Positions 51,070 through 60,863 of a stretch of 64,000 nucleotides of DNA are shown piece by piece (the first letter of the stretch is position 1; every line of letters begins with the position of its first letter). Under the pieces are notes generated by a model. That model searched no databases. It was not told the origin of the DNA and worked only from the letters and a program-made list of their open reading frames with translations. The stretch covers positions 186,001 to 250,000 of the forward strand of contig JAFUOI010000007.1 in NCBI GenBank assembly GCA_017482005.1, given 5' to 3'. Made by a program: the position numbers and the translations under genes. This stretch comes from Lachnospiraceae bacterium (lineage in GTDB: Bacteria; Bacillota_A; Clostridia; Lachnospirales; Lachnospiraceae).

Positions 51070-51158
51070 GTAATTAAACCTCCGTTTCGTTCATTATTTT
51101 TCCACTAGAAGATATCATACACAAATTATGGAAGTTGTGCAAGTAAAACCTTTATAAA

Positions 51159-52289
51159 CTATTCCCCCGACGCCATACTTTCCAGCATCTGTTTCTTATA
51201 CTCTGCAAATCTGCCTTCATCAAGTGCAGTGCGGATATCTTCCATCATATGATTATAAAAATACAGATTATGAAGAACACATAATCTCATGCCGAGCATT
51301 TCTTTTGCCTTAAGAAGATGTCGGATATATGCACGATTATAACGTCTGCAGGCAGGACACTGACATCCTTCCTCAATCGGGCGGTCATCAAGTTCATACT
51401 TTGCATTAAAAAGATTAATCTTGCCGTATTTTGTATATAGATGTCCGTGGCGTCCGTTTCTTGACGGATAGACACAGTCAAAAAAGTCAACCCCACGGTC
51501 AACCGCCTCCAAAATATTGGCCGGAGTCCCGACTCCCATCAGATAACGGGGCTTTTCCTGCGGAAGAAACGGCGCTGTCTCTTCTATCACATAATACATT
51601 TCTTCATGTGACTCACCAACGGCCAGTCCGCCCAGTGCATATCCCTGCAAATCAAATTCTGAAATTCTTTTTGCATGTTCCACACGGATATCTTTGTAGA
51701 TGGCCCCCTGGTTAATTCCGAACAGCCATTGCTGTCTGTTGATTGTATCATCAAGAGTATTTAAACGATCCATCTCTTTCTTACAGCGTTCCAACCATCT
51801 GGTCGTGCGGTCAACCGATTGTCTGACATAATTATAATCCGCTTTACTTGGCGGACATTCGTCAAATGCCATGGCGATTGTCGATGCCAGATGAGATTGA
51901 ATCTGCATACTCTCCTCCGGTCCCATGAAAATCTTACGTCCGTCTATGTGTGAATTAAAATACACACCTTCTTCCTTAATTTTTCGAAGTCCTGCAAGGG
52001 AAAAAACCTGAAACCCGCCGGAATCTGTCAATATAGGTTTATCCCACACCATAAATTTATGCAATCCGCCCATTTTATGCACAACCTCATCACCCGGCCG
52101 TACATGAAGATGATAGGTGTTTGACAATTGAATCTGTGTTCCGATTGTCTCAAGGTCTTCCGTTCCCACAGCACCTTTGATCGCTGCAATAGTTCCTACA
52201 TTCATAAATACCGGCGTTTGCACAACGCCATGGGGCGTCATACATTCACCGCGTCTTGCATTGCCCTCCTGCTTTAAAACTTTAAACAT
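51159..52289 (-). CDS. tgt: tRNA-guanine transglycosylase
   Basis: This 376-aa enzyme swaps guanine 34 for a queuosine precursor in GUN-anticodon tRNAs. Catalytic Asp regions LTDSGGFQVFSL and VDFFDCVYPSRNGRHG are present, and zinc ligands occur in CQCPACRRYN with a His in VLHNLYFYNHM. The start ATG follows AAGGT closely. It lies 18 bases after the VanY-type gene. queA is not in the window. Confidence 0.97.
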   Translation of the reverse strand: MFKVLKQEGNARRGECMTPHGVVQTPVFMNVGTIAAIKGAVGTEDLETIGTQIQLSNTYHLHVRPGDEVVHKMGGLHKFMVWDKPILTDSGGFQVFSLAGLRKIKEEGVYFNSHIDGRKIFMGPEESMQIQSHLASTIAMAFDECPPSKADYNYVRQSVDRTTRWLERCKKEMDRLNTLDDTINRQQWLFGINQGAIYKDIRVEHAKRISEFDLQGYALGGLAVGESHEEMYYVIEETAPFLPQEKPRYLMGVGTPANILEAVDRGVDFFDCVYPSRNGRHGHLYTKYGKINLFNAKYELDDRPIEEGCQCPACRRYNRAYIRHLLKAKEMLGMRLCVLHNLYFYNHMMEDIRTALDEGRFAEYKKQMLESMASGE

Positions 52290-52307
52290 ACCTTATCCTC
52301 ATTTCTT

Positions 52308-53141
52308 CTACAAATCGTTGAGCTGTGCCACAAACTCTTCCAAAGTCAAATCATTATCATATATATATTTTGCAGCCGTTTTACCAACATATCTGAAATG
52401 CCACGGTTCAAATGTAATTCCCGTAATATCTTCTTTTCCGTCAGGATAACGTAATATAAAACCATACTCATAGCTGTGCTCAGCCAACCATTTCCCTGCC
52501 TCCGTTTCTGCAAATCCTTCTGTCAGCGTTGTATACGTATTCGATGTAATATCCAGTGCCAGACCCACCTGATGCTCTGATGCTCCCGGAACCGTAACAG
52601 ACTGCGCCGTAGTTCGATAGGACTCCAAATAAGACATCTTGCTTCTCATATAATTCTTTATCTTACGGTTAAACAGATATATCTGTCTTTCGTAATCACG
52701 ATATGGCGAACGTATTACCAGAGAAACTCCGTCTTTTTGTGCATCCTTCATCATCTGCTGAAGTTCCGGTATAATACGTTCATCGCATTTCATGCTTCCT
52801 TTGATTGTTGCTAATGTAAACTCATAATCTTCCGGAACCGGATGTTGCTTGTTAATCAGCATAATCTTCCAGTCGTTTTTATCAAAGGACTCCAGATTAA
52901 CTTCCCCTTCCGGCTCCTGTGCCTGCTCCTCATTTTCTACATTGGAAGAATCATATTCCATGACATCATCCAATGTATACGTCTCTTCATTCTCAACATT
53001 TGCATGGTCGGAAAATTCTGTCTCAATTGCATCATCTGCACTGATTATCAGATCCGAATATATGAAACTATTATTAACTAAAAATACAAGAAACACGCAT
53101 AACATGCAAAGCATCTTTCGTATTTTGATTATTTTTTTCAT
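52308..53141 (-). CDS. D-alanyl-D-alanine carboxypeptidase (VanY family)
   Basis: This 277-aa zinc peptidase trims the terminal D-Ala of peptidoglycan stems. It has a signal peptide or anchor (about 8-33), an acidic spacer (about 35-85) and a VanY domain with SVTVPGASEHQVGLALDI (His, Asp zinc ligands) and TFEPWHFRYVG (catalytic Glu, His). AAGGTGA precedes the ATG. Housekeeping wall remodelling is more likely than vancomycin resistance, since no vanHAX genes are present. Confidence 0.93.
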   Translation of the reverse strand: MKKIIKIRKMLCMLCVFLVFLVNNSFIYSDLIISADDAIETEFSDHANVENEETYTLDDVMEYDSSNVENEEQAQEPEGEVNLESFDKNDWKIMLINKQHPVPEDYEFTLATIKGSMKCDERIIPELQQMMKDAQKDGVSLVIRSPYRDYERQIYLFNRKIKNYMRSKMSYLESYRTTAQSVTVPGASEHQVGLALDITSNTYTTLTEGFAETEAGKWLAEHSYEYGFILRYPDGKEDITGITFEPWHFRYVGKTAAKYIYDNDLTLEEFVAQLNDL

Positions 53142-53271
53142 CCTTTTGTCACCTTATTCAAGTAATCATAAAATCCATCCTAAATCATATCATAAGAAAA
53201 TACGCTTTGCAAACGATAGGTGCATATGATAGTATAAAATAATCATTGAACAAGAATTTCGGAGGTATATT

Positions 53272-54369
53272 ATGTCAGGTTCCATTTTCGGAAAACATTT
53301 TACAATACAAACATTCGGCGAATCTCACGGCGAAGGAATCGGCGTTGTCGTGGACGGTTGTCCTGCTGGTCTTCCCCTGTGTGCAGATGATATCCAGTAT
53401 TATTTAAACCGCCGAAAACCGGGACAAACCAAATTTGCAACTCCCCGTAAGGAAGCAGATGAAGTTGAAATTTTGTCAGGTGTGTTTGAAGGTAAAACAA
53501 CCGGCACACCGATTGCACTTCTGGTGCGCAATACATCACAACGTTCCAAAGATTACTCTGAGATTGCATCCTATTACAGGCCGGGACATGCAGACTATAC
53601 ATTTGATGCCAAATACGGTTTTCGTGATTACCGCGGTGGCGGACGTTCTTCCGGTCGTGAAACAATCGGTCGTGTGGCGGCAGGCGCAATCGCTCTCAAA
53701 CTTCTGAATAATTTAGGCATTCGGATATGCGCCTATACAAAATCCATCGGTCCTGTTTCCATTGATTATAATCACTTTGATACGAATGCCATTCTTACCA
53801 CTCCGACCTGTATGCCTGATGCGGAAGCATCTTCAAATGCAGAAGACTATCTCGAAGAATGCATGAAGAATTATGATTCTTCGGGCGGTGTGATTGAATG
53901 TATCGCCACGGGTGTTCCGGCCGGTATCGGAGAACCGGTATTTGACAAGTTGGATGCCTGTCTTTCCAAAGCAATCATGTCTATCGGAAGCGTTAAAGCA
54001 TTTGAGATCGGTGATGGTATTTCTGTTTCAACTATGCGTGGTTCGGAAAATAACGATTCCTTTGTGATGAAAGACGGCAAAATCGTTAAAGAAACCAATC
54101 ACAGCGGAGGTATTCTCGGCGGTATCAGCGACGGCAGCGATATAGTTCTGCGCGCCTACATAAAACCGACTCCATCCATTTTCAAAGAACAGCACACTGT
54201 AAACACTTCCGGTGAAAATATCACTGCTACTATCAAAGGTCGCCATGATCCTGTGATTGTACCTCGTGCAGTTGTTGTTGTTGAAGCTATGACAGCCTTA
54301 ACACTTGTTGATTTGATGATGGAAAATGCTACTGCAAAGCTTGAAAATTTGAAGAAAATATATGAGTAA
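53272..54369 (+). CDS. aroC: Chorismate synthase
   Basis: This 365-aa FMN-dependent lyase makes chorismate from EPSP. Signatures are TFGESHGEGIGVVVDGCPAG, RRKPGQ, DYRGGGRSSGRETIGRVAAGA and RHDPVIVPRAVVVVEAM. GGAGG lies before the ATG. It is monocistronic on the plus strand, divergent from the VanY-type gene, and followed by structured repeat C, which may terminate it. A possible promoter TTGCAA-N17-TAGTAT lies around 53208-53236. Confidence 0.97.
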   Translation: MSGSIFGKHFTIQTFGESHGEGIGVVVDGCPAGLPLCADDIQYYLNRRKPGQTKFATPRKEADEVEILSGVFEGKTTGTPIALLVRNTSQRSKDYSEIASYYRPGHADYTFDAKYGFRDYRGGGRSSGRETIGRVAAGAIALKLLNNLGIRICAYTKSIGPVSIDYNHFDTNAILTTPTCMPDAEASSNAEDYLEECMKNYDSSGGVIECIATGVPAGIGEPVFDKLDACLSKAIMSIGSVKAFEIGDGISVSTMRGSENNDSFVMKDGKIVKETNHSGGILGGISDGSDIVLRAYIKPTPSIFKEQHTVNTSGENITATIKGRHDPVIVPRAVVVVEAMTALTLVDLMMENATAKLENLKKIYE

Positions 54370-54397
54370 AGATATTTAATATAAAAAATATGTCTAA

Positions 54398-54536
54398 AAA
54401 AGAGAGTGGAATTTCTTGACTCAGGACGTCTGAAAACGTCGGCACTTAGAAAGCAGTTGCAAAGCACATGGTCTCTTAGTACCGCTACGTTTTCTCCGTA
54501 GCGAAAGCGTCCTGAGTAAGAAATCTCACTCTCTTT
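54398..54536. repeat. Structured repeat element, copy C (likely bidirectional terminator)
   Basis: This element of about 139 bp has outer arms AGAGAGTG/CACTCTCT, ATTTCTT/AAGAAAT and CTCAGGACG/CGTCCTGAG. The shared core ACGTAGCGGTACTAAG is on the minus strand at 54475-54490, with hairpin CGCTAC..GTAGCG beside it and CGGCACT able to pair with AGTACCG. It lies between convergent aroC and the SGNH gene, with an A-run on the left and T-rich sequence on the right, so it could end both transcripts. Confidence 0.75.
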
Positions 54537-54562
54537 ACATTGTTATAATAACATATATGATA

Positions 54563-56011
54563 TCAATTTACACGGATTGTCTGAGCCCTTGTTACCGGGT
54601 CAAACGCTGCAAATTCAACAATTTCTTCCAGAAGCGGATCGTAAATAAATACGTTAATTCCATTATGTTCCATGGAGAAATTTGATCCATCCATGTAAAG
54701 TCCAGCGACGGTTTCGCCGTCTTCATTTAATCCGTAAGATAGTTTATACACATGCCCGTCACTAAGTGCATACTCCCTCTCATATGCATCTGTTACCTGT
54801 ACACCACAGTCTACAGGTTTCCCGTTTTCAAGAAGCATCAGGTAACACCATTCACCCTGCATGTCATAATCCGGCATGATTCCGAGGTTGGCAAGCGCTT
54901 TCCTTTCGGCTTCGTTATAAGTTACTGCCTCAGTACTTTTAAGTGCGAACAGCGTTATCCATTCTTTCTCTGCAAGTGTTTCAAAATACTCCTGCATATC
55001 TGTCAAACCGATCTGTATACATTTGTCTTTTTTATGGTAAAAAAACTTCCCATCCTCATGCCATTGCTCATAAGCCGGATCTTTTCGCTTATCTGTAATT
55101 TCGTATTGTTCTGTCAGATACTCTCCCATATAACGCGTTACCTTTTCCGCCTGAAGAATATTAATATGCGCTTCTCCGTCGAACATGGTATTCATATTAA
55201 CAAAAGGGACATTCTGTTCCTGTGCAAAATCTTCCACAGAAAGATACAGTTTCTGGCGCTGTGCATGACCATTCGGCGTCTTAATCAAAATCAGATCCAC
55301 GCCTTCTTCCCGCGTCAAATCTACAATCTTACGAAGCCATTCCTCCGCCATGGCACCCATCGGAGCCCGCTCTGTTTGATTTACAACCTCCTCCGGGGCG
55401 GTTTCTGCATATTCATGAACAACCACAAAGGGAGAATATCCCTTATATACGTTTCTTTCATCCCAAAATGAACTTTTTATTTTATGTGCATCAAGTGTGT
55501 TCCATGTATCATGATATTTTACAAGCTCAAAATAGAAAGAAGCCCTGTTTTCTTTCGGAACAGACGCCCGGATTGCCTGAATTTTATTCAAATCCCACGG
55601 CAAATCATCCAGATTAATATGGGTTGCCCCCTCCTCTTCATAAGTATCCCCGTACACAGTAAATACATCCAGAATAATTGCTTTTGGATTCTGGTGTTTT
55701 AACGCCTCTTTTATATAATAATACGAAACCCACATAGGCTGTTCGTTTGCTGCAAAATCATAGGAAGTAATACCGAATTCTTCAAACAACACATTTGGTG
55801 CGATATCTGCATATAACTGACTGGAACCGATAAAAACAAAATCCAATGAATTCTCCGGCTCCTGATAAAACCCCTTTACCTTTGACGTCACGTCGTATTC
55901 CAAAACCACACGTTTATCTCTCAACACTTCCGTCACCACGACAAACAGAACGGCAAAAATAAGGATAAAACTTATAAAACGAAGAAATATCGTTGTTTTT
56001 TTCATGTTCAC
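54563..56011 (-). CDS. SGNH-like acyltransferase partner (AlgX/DltD-like)
   Basis: This 482-aa protein has an N-terminal membrane anchor (about 8-28) and an external domain with a GDSL/SGNH-type nucleophile segment DFVFIGSSQLYADI (about 55-68). A following block, YDFAANEQPMWVSYYYIKEAL, resembles those in DltD/AlgJ-like proteins. Such proteins move acyl groups handed over by an MBOAT partner onto cell-surface polymers. The MBOAT gene lies five bases upstream. The polymer acylated is not known. The last 100 residues form an extra beta-rich domain. Confidence 0.78.
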   Translation of the reverse strand: MNMKKTTIFLRFISFILIFAVLFVVVTEVLRDKRVVLEYDVTSKVKGFYQEPENSLDFVFIGSSQLYADIAPNVLFEEFGITSYDFAANEQPMWVSYYYIKEALKHQNPKAIILDVFTVYGDTYEEEGATHINLDDLPWDLNKIQAIRASVPKENRASFYFELVKYHDTWNTLDAHKIKSSFWDERNVYKGYSPFVVVHEYAETAPEEVVNQTERAPMGAMAEEWLRKIVDLTREEGVDLILIKTPNGHAQRQKLYLSVEDFAQEQNVPFVNMNTMFDGEAHINILQAEKVTRYMGEYLTEQYEITDKRKDPAYEQWHEDGKFFYHKKDKCIQIGLTDMQEYFETLAEKEWITLFALKSTEAVTYNEAERKALANLGIMPDYDMQGEWCYLMLLENGKPVDCGVQVTDAYEREYALSDGHVYKLSYGLNEDGETVAGLYMDGSNFSMEHNGINVFIYDPLLEEIVEFAAFDPVTRAQTIRVN

Positions 56012-56016
56012 TCCTC

Positions 56017-57444
56017 CTAAAATCCGCCGTAAATAAACTGCGCCGCATCATATCCCGGTCCATAAATTCCAAAGATAAGTATGGCAAAAACAGCCATGTA
56101 TAACACAACGTAGCGGAACACGATCCCCTGCTTTGCAAACTCTGACCGAAGTGAAACCCTTGCCTGTAACAATTCTACTACAAACAACGTAACCGCACTC
56201 CAGAACAACATCCATACATTTTTTGCATCCATTCCAAGCTGATAAAGCGATCCATCCCACAATATCCAAGGATTACATGTCGTAAATATACTTTTTATCA
56301 TAGCAAATGCCTGAGAAACGGAAGATGCCCTAAAGAAAATCCATGCAACCGCAACCATGATAAATGTAACCGTTACTTTCCACAATCTGTGAGAGAACGA
56401 TTCCCTGTCTACGCGGAACACTTTTACAATCCAATCTCTGACGGGCATGAGAAAACTTCCCATAATCTGATATAATCCATGCAACAATCCCCATACAACA
56501 AATGTTGTACCGATTCCGTGCCAAATACCACTTACAAGAAATGTTATGAGAATATTAATATATTGTACCGTTTTTCCCTTTCGATTTCCGCCAAGCGGAA
56601 TATAAATATAGTCTCTCAGCCAACTGCTGAGTGATATGTGCCATCTGTGCCAGAATTCCTTAATACTTCCGGAAAAATAAGGTCGGTCAAAATTCTCTGC
56701 CATTTGGATTCCCAACATTTCCGATACACCCCTTGCAATACAGACACATCCGTTAAAATCTGCATAAAGCTGCAAACTGTACAGCACGGCCGCAACAACA
56801 ACATACATTCCCTGATATGTCTGATATTCGCCAAAAAGACGATTAACAAGAATATTGGCCCGATCAGCAATGACAAGTTTCTGGAAAAATCCCCAAATCA
56901 TCAGCTCAAATCCACCGACAAACATTGCATAATCAAATTTGTGAAATGAAGAAAGCTGTTTTCCAAGCTGCTCATATCGTGGAATCGGTCCCTGAATAAT
57001 CTGCGGAAAATATGTGACAAATAACATATATTTAAAGAAGTTTCTTTCTGCCTGTATCTTTCCTTTGTAAACATCTGTCATATAAGCGATAATCTGTAAT
57101 GTATAAAACGAAATGCCAACAGGAAGAAGAAATGCAAAACGTTCTATCTTCAAGTAAGATGCCAGAACAGATCCGCTGGCCGCCATTTTAAGACCAAAAA
57201 GAATACCGGCATTACATAAAATTGTCAGCCAAAACATCAGCTTTGAACAGGAAAACCATCTTGCCCACGCATAGGACGAAACTATGCTGATTAATATAAA
57301 AACTGCCAGTTTGGGCGAAGATGCGCAATAAAAAAACATACCCGAAAGGAGCAGCCAGATCCACTGCCCCTTTTTTGGTATGCTGTAATAAACAATAACT
57401 GTAATTAATAAAAAGAGTAAAAAACTCCCCGAGATAAAATCCAT
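56017..57444 (-). CDS. MBOAT family O-acyltransferase (AlgI/DltB-like)
   Basis: This 475-aa polytopic membrane protein has ten or more hydrophobic segments. Family marks are FPQIIQGPIPRYEQL, FWHRWHISLSSWLRDYIYIPLGG and the catalytic His in VSGIWHGIGTTFVVWGLLHG. It transfers acyl groups across the membrane for polysaccharide O-acylation, together with the SGNH-like protein encoded next. It starts only 17 bases after icd, so it probably shares the transcript of the citrate-branch genes. Confidence 0.93.
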   Translation of the reverse strand: MDFISGSFLLFLLITVIVYYSIPKKGQWIWLLLSGMFFYCASSPKLAVFILISIVSSYAWARWFSCSKLMFWLTILCNAGILFGLKMAASGSVLASYLKIERFAFLLPVGISFYTLQIIAYMTDVYKGKIQAERNFFKYMLFVTYFPQIIQGPIPRYEQLGKQLSSFHKFDYAMFVGGFELMIWGFFQKLVIADRANILVNRLFGEYQTYQGMYVVVAAVLYSLQLYADFNGCVCIARGVSEMLGIQMAENFDRPYFSGSIKEFWHRWHISLSSWLRDYIYIPLGGNRKGKTVQYINILITFLVSGIWHGIGTTFVVWGLLHGLYQIMGSFLMPVRDWIVKVFRVDRESFSHRLWKVTVTFIMVAVAWIFFRASSVSQAFAMIKSIFTTCNPWILWDGSLYQLGMDAKNVWMLFWSAVTLFVVELLQARVSLRSEFAKQGIVFRYVVLYMAVFAILIFGIYGPGYDAAQFIYGGF

Positions 57445-57461
57445 TGATTCTTAACCTGACC

Positions 57462-58667
57462 TTATAATGTTTCGTAAGTCTTACGTATTTCCTTAATGAA
57501 ATCCTGACTATTACATACTATAACATCTTTTAACGAAGTAATCAATGCAAGGTCTTTGGTCATTCTTCCGCTCTCAATTGTCTGAATCGTTGCTTTTTCA
57601 AGCTTGTCTGCAAACTCCATAAGTTCTTTGTTTCCGTCAAGCTCACCACGCTTACGAAGAGCTCCTGTCCATGCAAAAATTGTCGCAACAGAGTTTGTGG
57701 ATGTCTCCTCACCTTCCAAATGTTTGTAATAATGTCTCTGCACAGTTCCGTGAGCAGCTTCGTACTCGTAAACACCGCTCGGAGAAACAAGCACGGAGGT
57801 CATCATGGCAAGAGAACCAAATGCACTTGAAACCATGTCAGACATCACATCACCGTCATAGTTTTTACAAGCCCAGATAAATCCGCCTTTCGCTTTCATC
57901 ACACGTGCAACTGCATCGTCAATCAGCGTATAGAAATACTCAATACCTGCCGCTTCAAATTTCTCCTTATATTCCGCATCGTAGATCTCCTGGAAAATAT
58001 CCTTGAAATTATGATCATATTTTTTAGAAATTGTATCTTTCGTCGCAAACCAAAGATCCTGCTTTGTATCAAGAGCATAGTTAAAACATGCTTTTGCAAA
58101 ACTTGAAATAGAAGCATCCGTATTATGAATTCCCTGAAGGATACCGCCGTCTTTAAAATTATGTATGAGTTCACGGATTTCTGTTCCATCCTCAGCCGTA
58201 AAGACAAGCTCTGCTTTTCCTGCTCCCGGAACCTTAATCTCCGTATTTTTATACACATCACCGTAAGCGTGTCTTGCAAGCGTAATCGGCTTTTCCCAAT
58301 TACGCACACACGGCTCAATCCCTTTTACAATGATCGGAGCACGGAAGACTGTTCCGTCAAGCATTGCACGAATTGTTCCGTTAGGACTCTTCCACATTTC
58401 TTTTAAATTGTACTCTGTCATTCTTGCCGCATTTGGTGTAATGGTTGCACATTTAACAGCCACGCCGTATTTCTGCGTCGCAAGTGCGGACTCAACCGTC
58501 ACCTGATCATCTGTCTCATTTCTGTACTCAAGTCCGAGGTCATAATACTCTGTCTTAAGATCCACATAAGGACAAATCAATTCATCCTTAATCATCTTCC
58601 AGAGAATTCTGGTCATTTCATCTCCGTCCATCTCAACGAGTGGTGTCGTCATCTGAATTTTTGCCAT
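57462..58667 (-). CDS. icd: NADP-dependent isocitrate dehydrogenase
   Basis: This 401-aa enzyme oxidises isocitrate to 2-oxoglutarate, feeding glutamate synthesis. The N-terminus [20 protein letters not shown] and the segments [35 protein letters not shown] and [20 protein letters not shown] are those of the eukaryote-like (type II) NADP-ICDH. AAAAGGAG precedes the ATG. It is encoded after the citrate synthase and GntR genes, so the run covers citrate entry and exit; aconitase is not in the window. Confidence 0.95.
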   Translation of the reverse strand: MAKIQMTTPLVEMDGDEMTRILWKMIKDELICPYVDLKTEYYDLGLEYRNETDDQVTVESALATQKYGVAVKCATITPNAARMTEYNLKEMWKSPNGTIRAMLDGTVFRAPIIVKGIEPCVRNWEKPITLARHAYGDVYKNTEIKVPGAGKAELVFTAEDGTEIRELIHNFKDGGILQGIHNTDASISSFAKACFNYALDTKQDLWFATKDTISKKYDHNFKDIFQEIYDAEYKEKFEAAGIEYFYTLIDDAVARVMKAKGGFIWACKNYDGDVMSDMVSSAFGSLAMMTSVLVSPSGVYEYEAAHGTVQRHYYKHLEGEETSTNSVATIFAWTGALRKRGELDGNKELMEFADKLEKATIQTIESGRMTKDLALITSLKDVIVCNSQDFIKEIRKTYETL

Positions 58668-58689
58668 GTGTTTATCTCCTTTTTATACT

Positions 58690-59388
58690 TTATTTCGTTT
58701 CTTCCTGATCAAACATATTAATCAGTCCGTTATTTAACATATTATCATAGGCATTAATCATATGCAGATTGGCAAGTTTTTCCGCTTTTTCAGCCTCACC
58801 TGCTCTGATTGCTTCCATAATTTCACGATGCTCATGATTGGAAGCTTTACCCCGCTTTTCACTTGACAGGGTCATCTTGCGTACACGGTACACATACTGG
58901 TGAAAATCTCTCAAAAGATGCTCTAACATCTTACTGTCACAGGATTCATATAAAATCTCGTGAAAGCGATTGTCAAGCTGTGCCATCTGATCAAAATGTC
59001 CTTTGCTCTCATGGAACTCTGATAAATAGACATTCTCTTCCATCTCATTCATCTGTTCCCCGGTTATATTCTCTGTTGCCCACCTTGCACATAATCCTTC
59101 CAAAAGCGAACGGATCATATATATATCCCGAACATCTTTCCGGGTAATCCCGTTTACATATGTCCCCTTGTTCGGAATCATTTTTAATAATCCTTCCAAT
59201 TCAAGCTGGCGGAACGCCTCTCTTACCGGCGTCCGTGATACACCGAGTTCCTCTCCGATTGTCGCCTCACGAAGTTCTTCACCCTGTTTATATTTTCCGT
59301 TCAGAATATCGTCCCTGATTTTGTGAAATACGCGTCCCCGCAAAGAATATTTGTCCGATACCTGATCTTTCAGATTGTAATCTGCCAT
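58690..59388 (-). CDS. GntR family regulator (FadR/FCD subfamily)
   Basis: This 232-aa repressor-type protein has an N-terminal winged helix (about 15-80: ELREATIGEELGVSRTPVRE, PNKGTYVNGI) and an all-helical FCD ligand domain (about 90-215) with conserved Asp/His positions (LDNRFHEIL, HQYVYRVR, EHREIMEAI) that often bind a metal and a carboxylate. Between the citrate synthase and icd genes, it probably senses a tri- or dicarboxylate and controls this operon. A matching palindrome lies on the operon promoter. Confidence 0.92.
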   Translation of the reverse strand: MADYNLKDQVSDKYSLRGRVFHKIRDDILNGKYKQGEELREATIGEELGVSRTPVREAFRQLELEGLLKMIPNKGTYVNGITRKDVRDIYMIRSLLEGLCARWATENITGEQMNEMEENVYLSEFHESKGHFDQMAQLDNRFHEILYESCDSKMLEHLLRDFHQYVYRVRKMTLSSEKRGKASNHEHREIMEAIRAGEAEKAEKLANLHMINAYDNMLNNGLINMFDQEETK

Positions 59389-59402
59389 TGCAGGAAGCCT
59401 CC

Positions 59403-60824
59403 TTACTGCACCACTTCTTCAAAAGCTATTCCAAGTCTTTCGCATGTGTTTTTGAACTCTGCCACGAGTTCTTCCTCTGTCATTACAGTAACACGGCCGT
59501 TTTCATACTCCGCATCCACCCATTTCTTAAGTTCAACAATAACCTCATCGTTCTTCTTGAACTGTCTGTCCTGCGGAAGTTTAAAGAAACTGTTAATCCA
59601 GTGTGCAATTCCCGCAAGACCGGATGTATTGGAAACCGCACAGAGAACCGGCCGATTCAAAAACTTCTCTGTATCGAATATATTATATATTTCTTCATTT
59701 TTCAATAATCCGTCTGCATGAATACCTGCTCTTGTCACATTAAAATTCTTTCCGACAAACGGTGTTCGGGGCGGAATCTTATAACCTATCTCTTTTTCAA
59801 AATATTCTGCAAGTTCCGTAATCACCGTTGTATCCATACCGTTAAGATGTCCCTTAAGCTGTGCATACTCAAACACCATCGCTTCAAGCGGTGTATTTCC
59901 TGTCCTCTCTCCGATACCGAACAGCGACGTATTGATTCCGGAACATCCATAAAGCCATGCTGTCGTGGAATTAACAACTGCTTTATAAAAGTCATTGTGT
60001 CCATGCCACTCAATCAGTGAATGAGGTACGCCTGCATGTGTATGGATTGCATAAATAATTCCCTGAACGCTTCGCGGAATAACAGCTCCCGGATAATTAA
60101 CACCGTATCCCATGGTATCACAGGCTCTTACCTTGATCGGAATTTTATATTCCTCCATAAGTTTCATCAGCTCCAGACAGAACGGAACCACATAACCGTA
60201 AATATCGGCTCTGGTAATATCCTCAAGATGGCATCTTACACTGATTCCTTCCTCAAGGCAATCACGGACAATGCTCAAATAATGTTCCATCGCCTGTTTA
60301 CGTGTCATTTTCAACTTCAGGAATATATGATAATCGGAACAACTGACAAGAATACCCGTCTCCTTCATTCCAATCTCTTTTACCAGTTTGAAATCTTCTT
60401 TACTTGCACGGATCCAGCTTGTTACTTCCGGAAATTCGTAACCGCGCTCCATACACTTATAAACCGCATCCCGGTCTTTTTTACTGTATAAGAAAAATTC
60501 ACTGGCACGAATCATACCGTTAGGACCGCCGAGTCTGTGCAGATAATCATAGATTGTCACAATCTGCTCTGTAGAATATGGCGCTCTTGATTGCTGCCCG
60601 TCACGGAAAGTTGTATCGGTAATCCAAATATCTTTTGGCATATCATGCGGTACTGTTCTGTCATTAAACGGTATTTTCGGTACTTCCGAGTAAGGAAACA
60701 TATTGCGGAAAACATTCGGTTTCTCGACATCATCGAGAATATACATATGTTCTTCGATTTCTAATAGATTTTTATTCGGATTCATTGTAACCGGTCTGTC
60801 TTCAAACGGATTTCTATGGTTCAT
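59403..60824 (-). CDS. Isopropylmalate-synthase-like enzyme, probable Re-citrate synthase
   Basis: This 473-aa DRE-TIM metallolyase has the catalytic start ITDTTFRDGQQSRAPYSTEQ, SLIEWHGHNDFYKAVVNST (metal His) and FGIGERTGNTPLEAMVFEY. It lacks the long C-terminal LeuA regulatory domain. Family options are isopropylmalate, homocitrate or Re-citrate synthase. Linkage to icd and a GntR regulator, and the lack of any Si-type citrate synthase gene in the window, favour Re-citrate synthase (as shown biochemically in Clostridium kluyveri). A leuA role is less likely because leuB lies elsewhere in an ilv cluster. AAAGGAGG precedes the ATG. Confidence 0.72.
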   Translation of the reverse strand: MNHRNPFEDRPVTMNPNKNLLEIEEHMYILDDVEKPNVFRNMFPYSEVPKIPFNDRTVPHDMPKDIWITDTTFRDGQQSRAPYSTEQIVTIYDYLHRLGGPNGMIRASEFFLYSKKDRDAVYKCMERGYEFPEVTSWIRASKEDFKLVKEIGMKETGILVSCSDYHIFLKLKMTRKQAMEHYLSIVRDCLEEGISVRCHLEDITRADIYGYVVPFCLELMKLMEEYKIPIKVRACDTMGYGVNYPGAVIPRSVQGIIYAIHTHAGVPHSLIEWHGHNDFYKAVVNSTTAWLYGCSGINTSLFGIGERTGNTPLEAMVFEYAQLKGHLNGMDTTVITELAEYFEKEIGYKIPPRTPFVGKNFNVTRAGIHADGLLKNEEIYNIFDTEKFLNRPVLCAVSNTSGLAGIAHWINSFFKLPQDRQFKKNDEVIVELKKWVDAEYENGRVTVMTEEELVAEFKNTCERLGIAFEEVVQ

Positions 60825-60863
60825 TTCCGGTTCCTCCTTTGTTTTGCATTTTCGTACTGTATA

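Noticed and set aside
52308..53141. VanY-type gene as a vancomycin resistance gene
   Set aside because: No vanH, vanA or vanX partners or vanRS pair; the operon is housekeeping (tgt, yajC).
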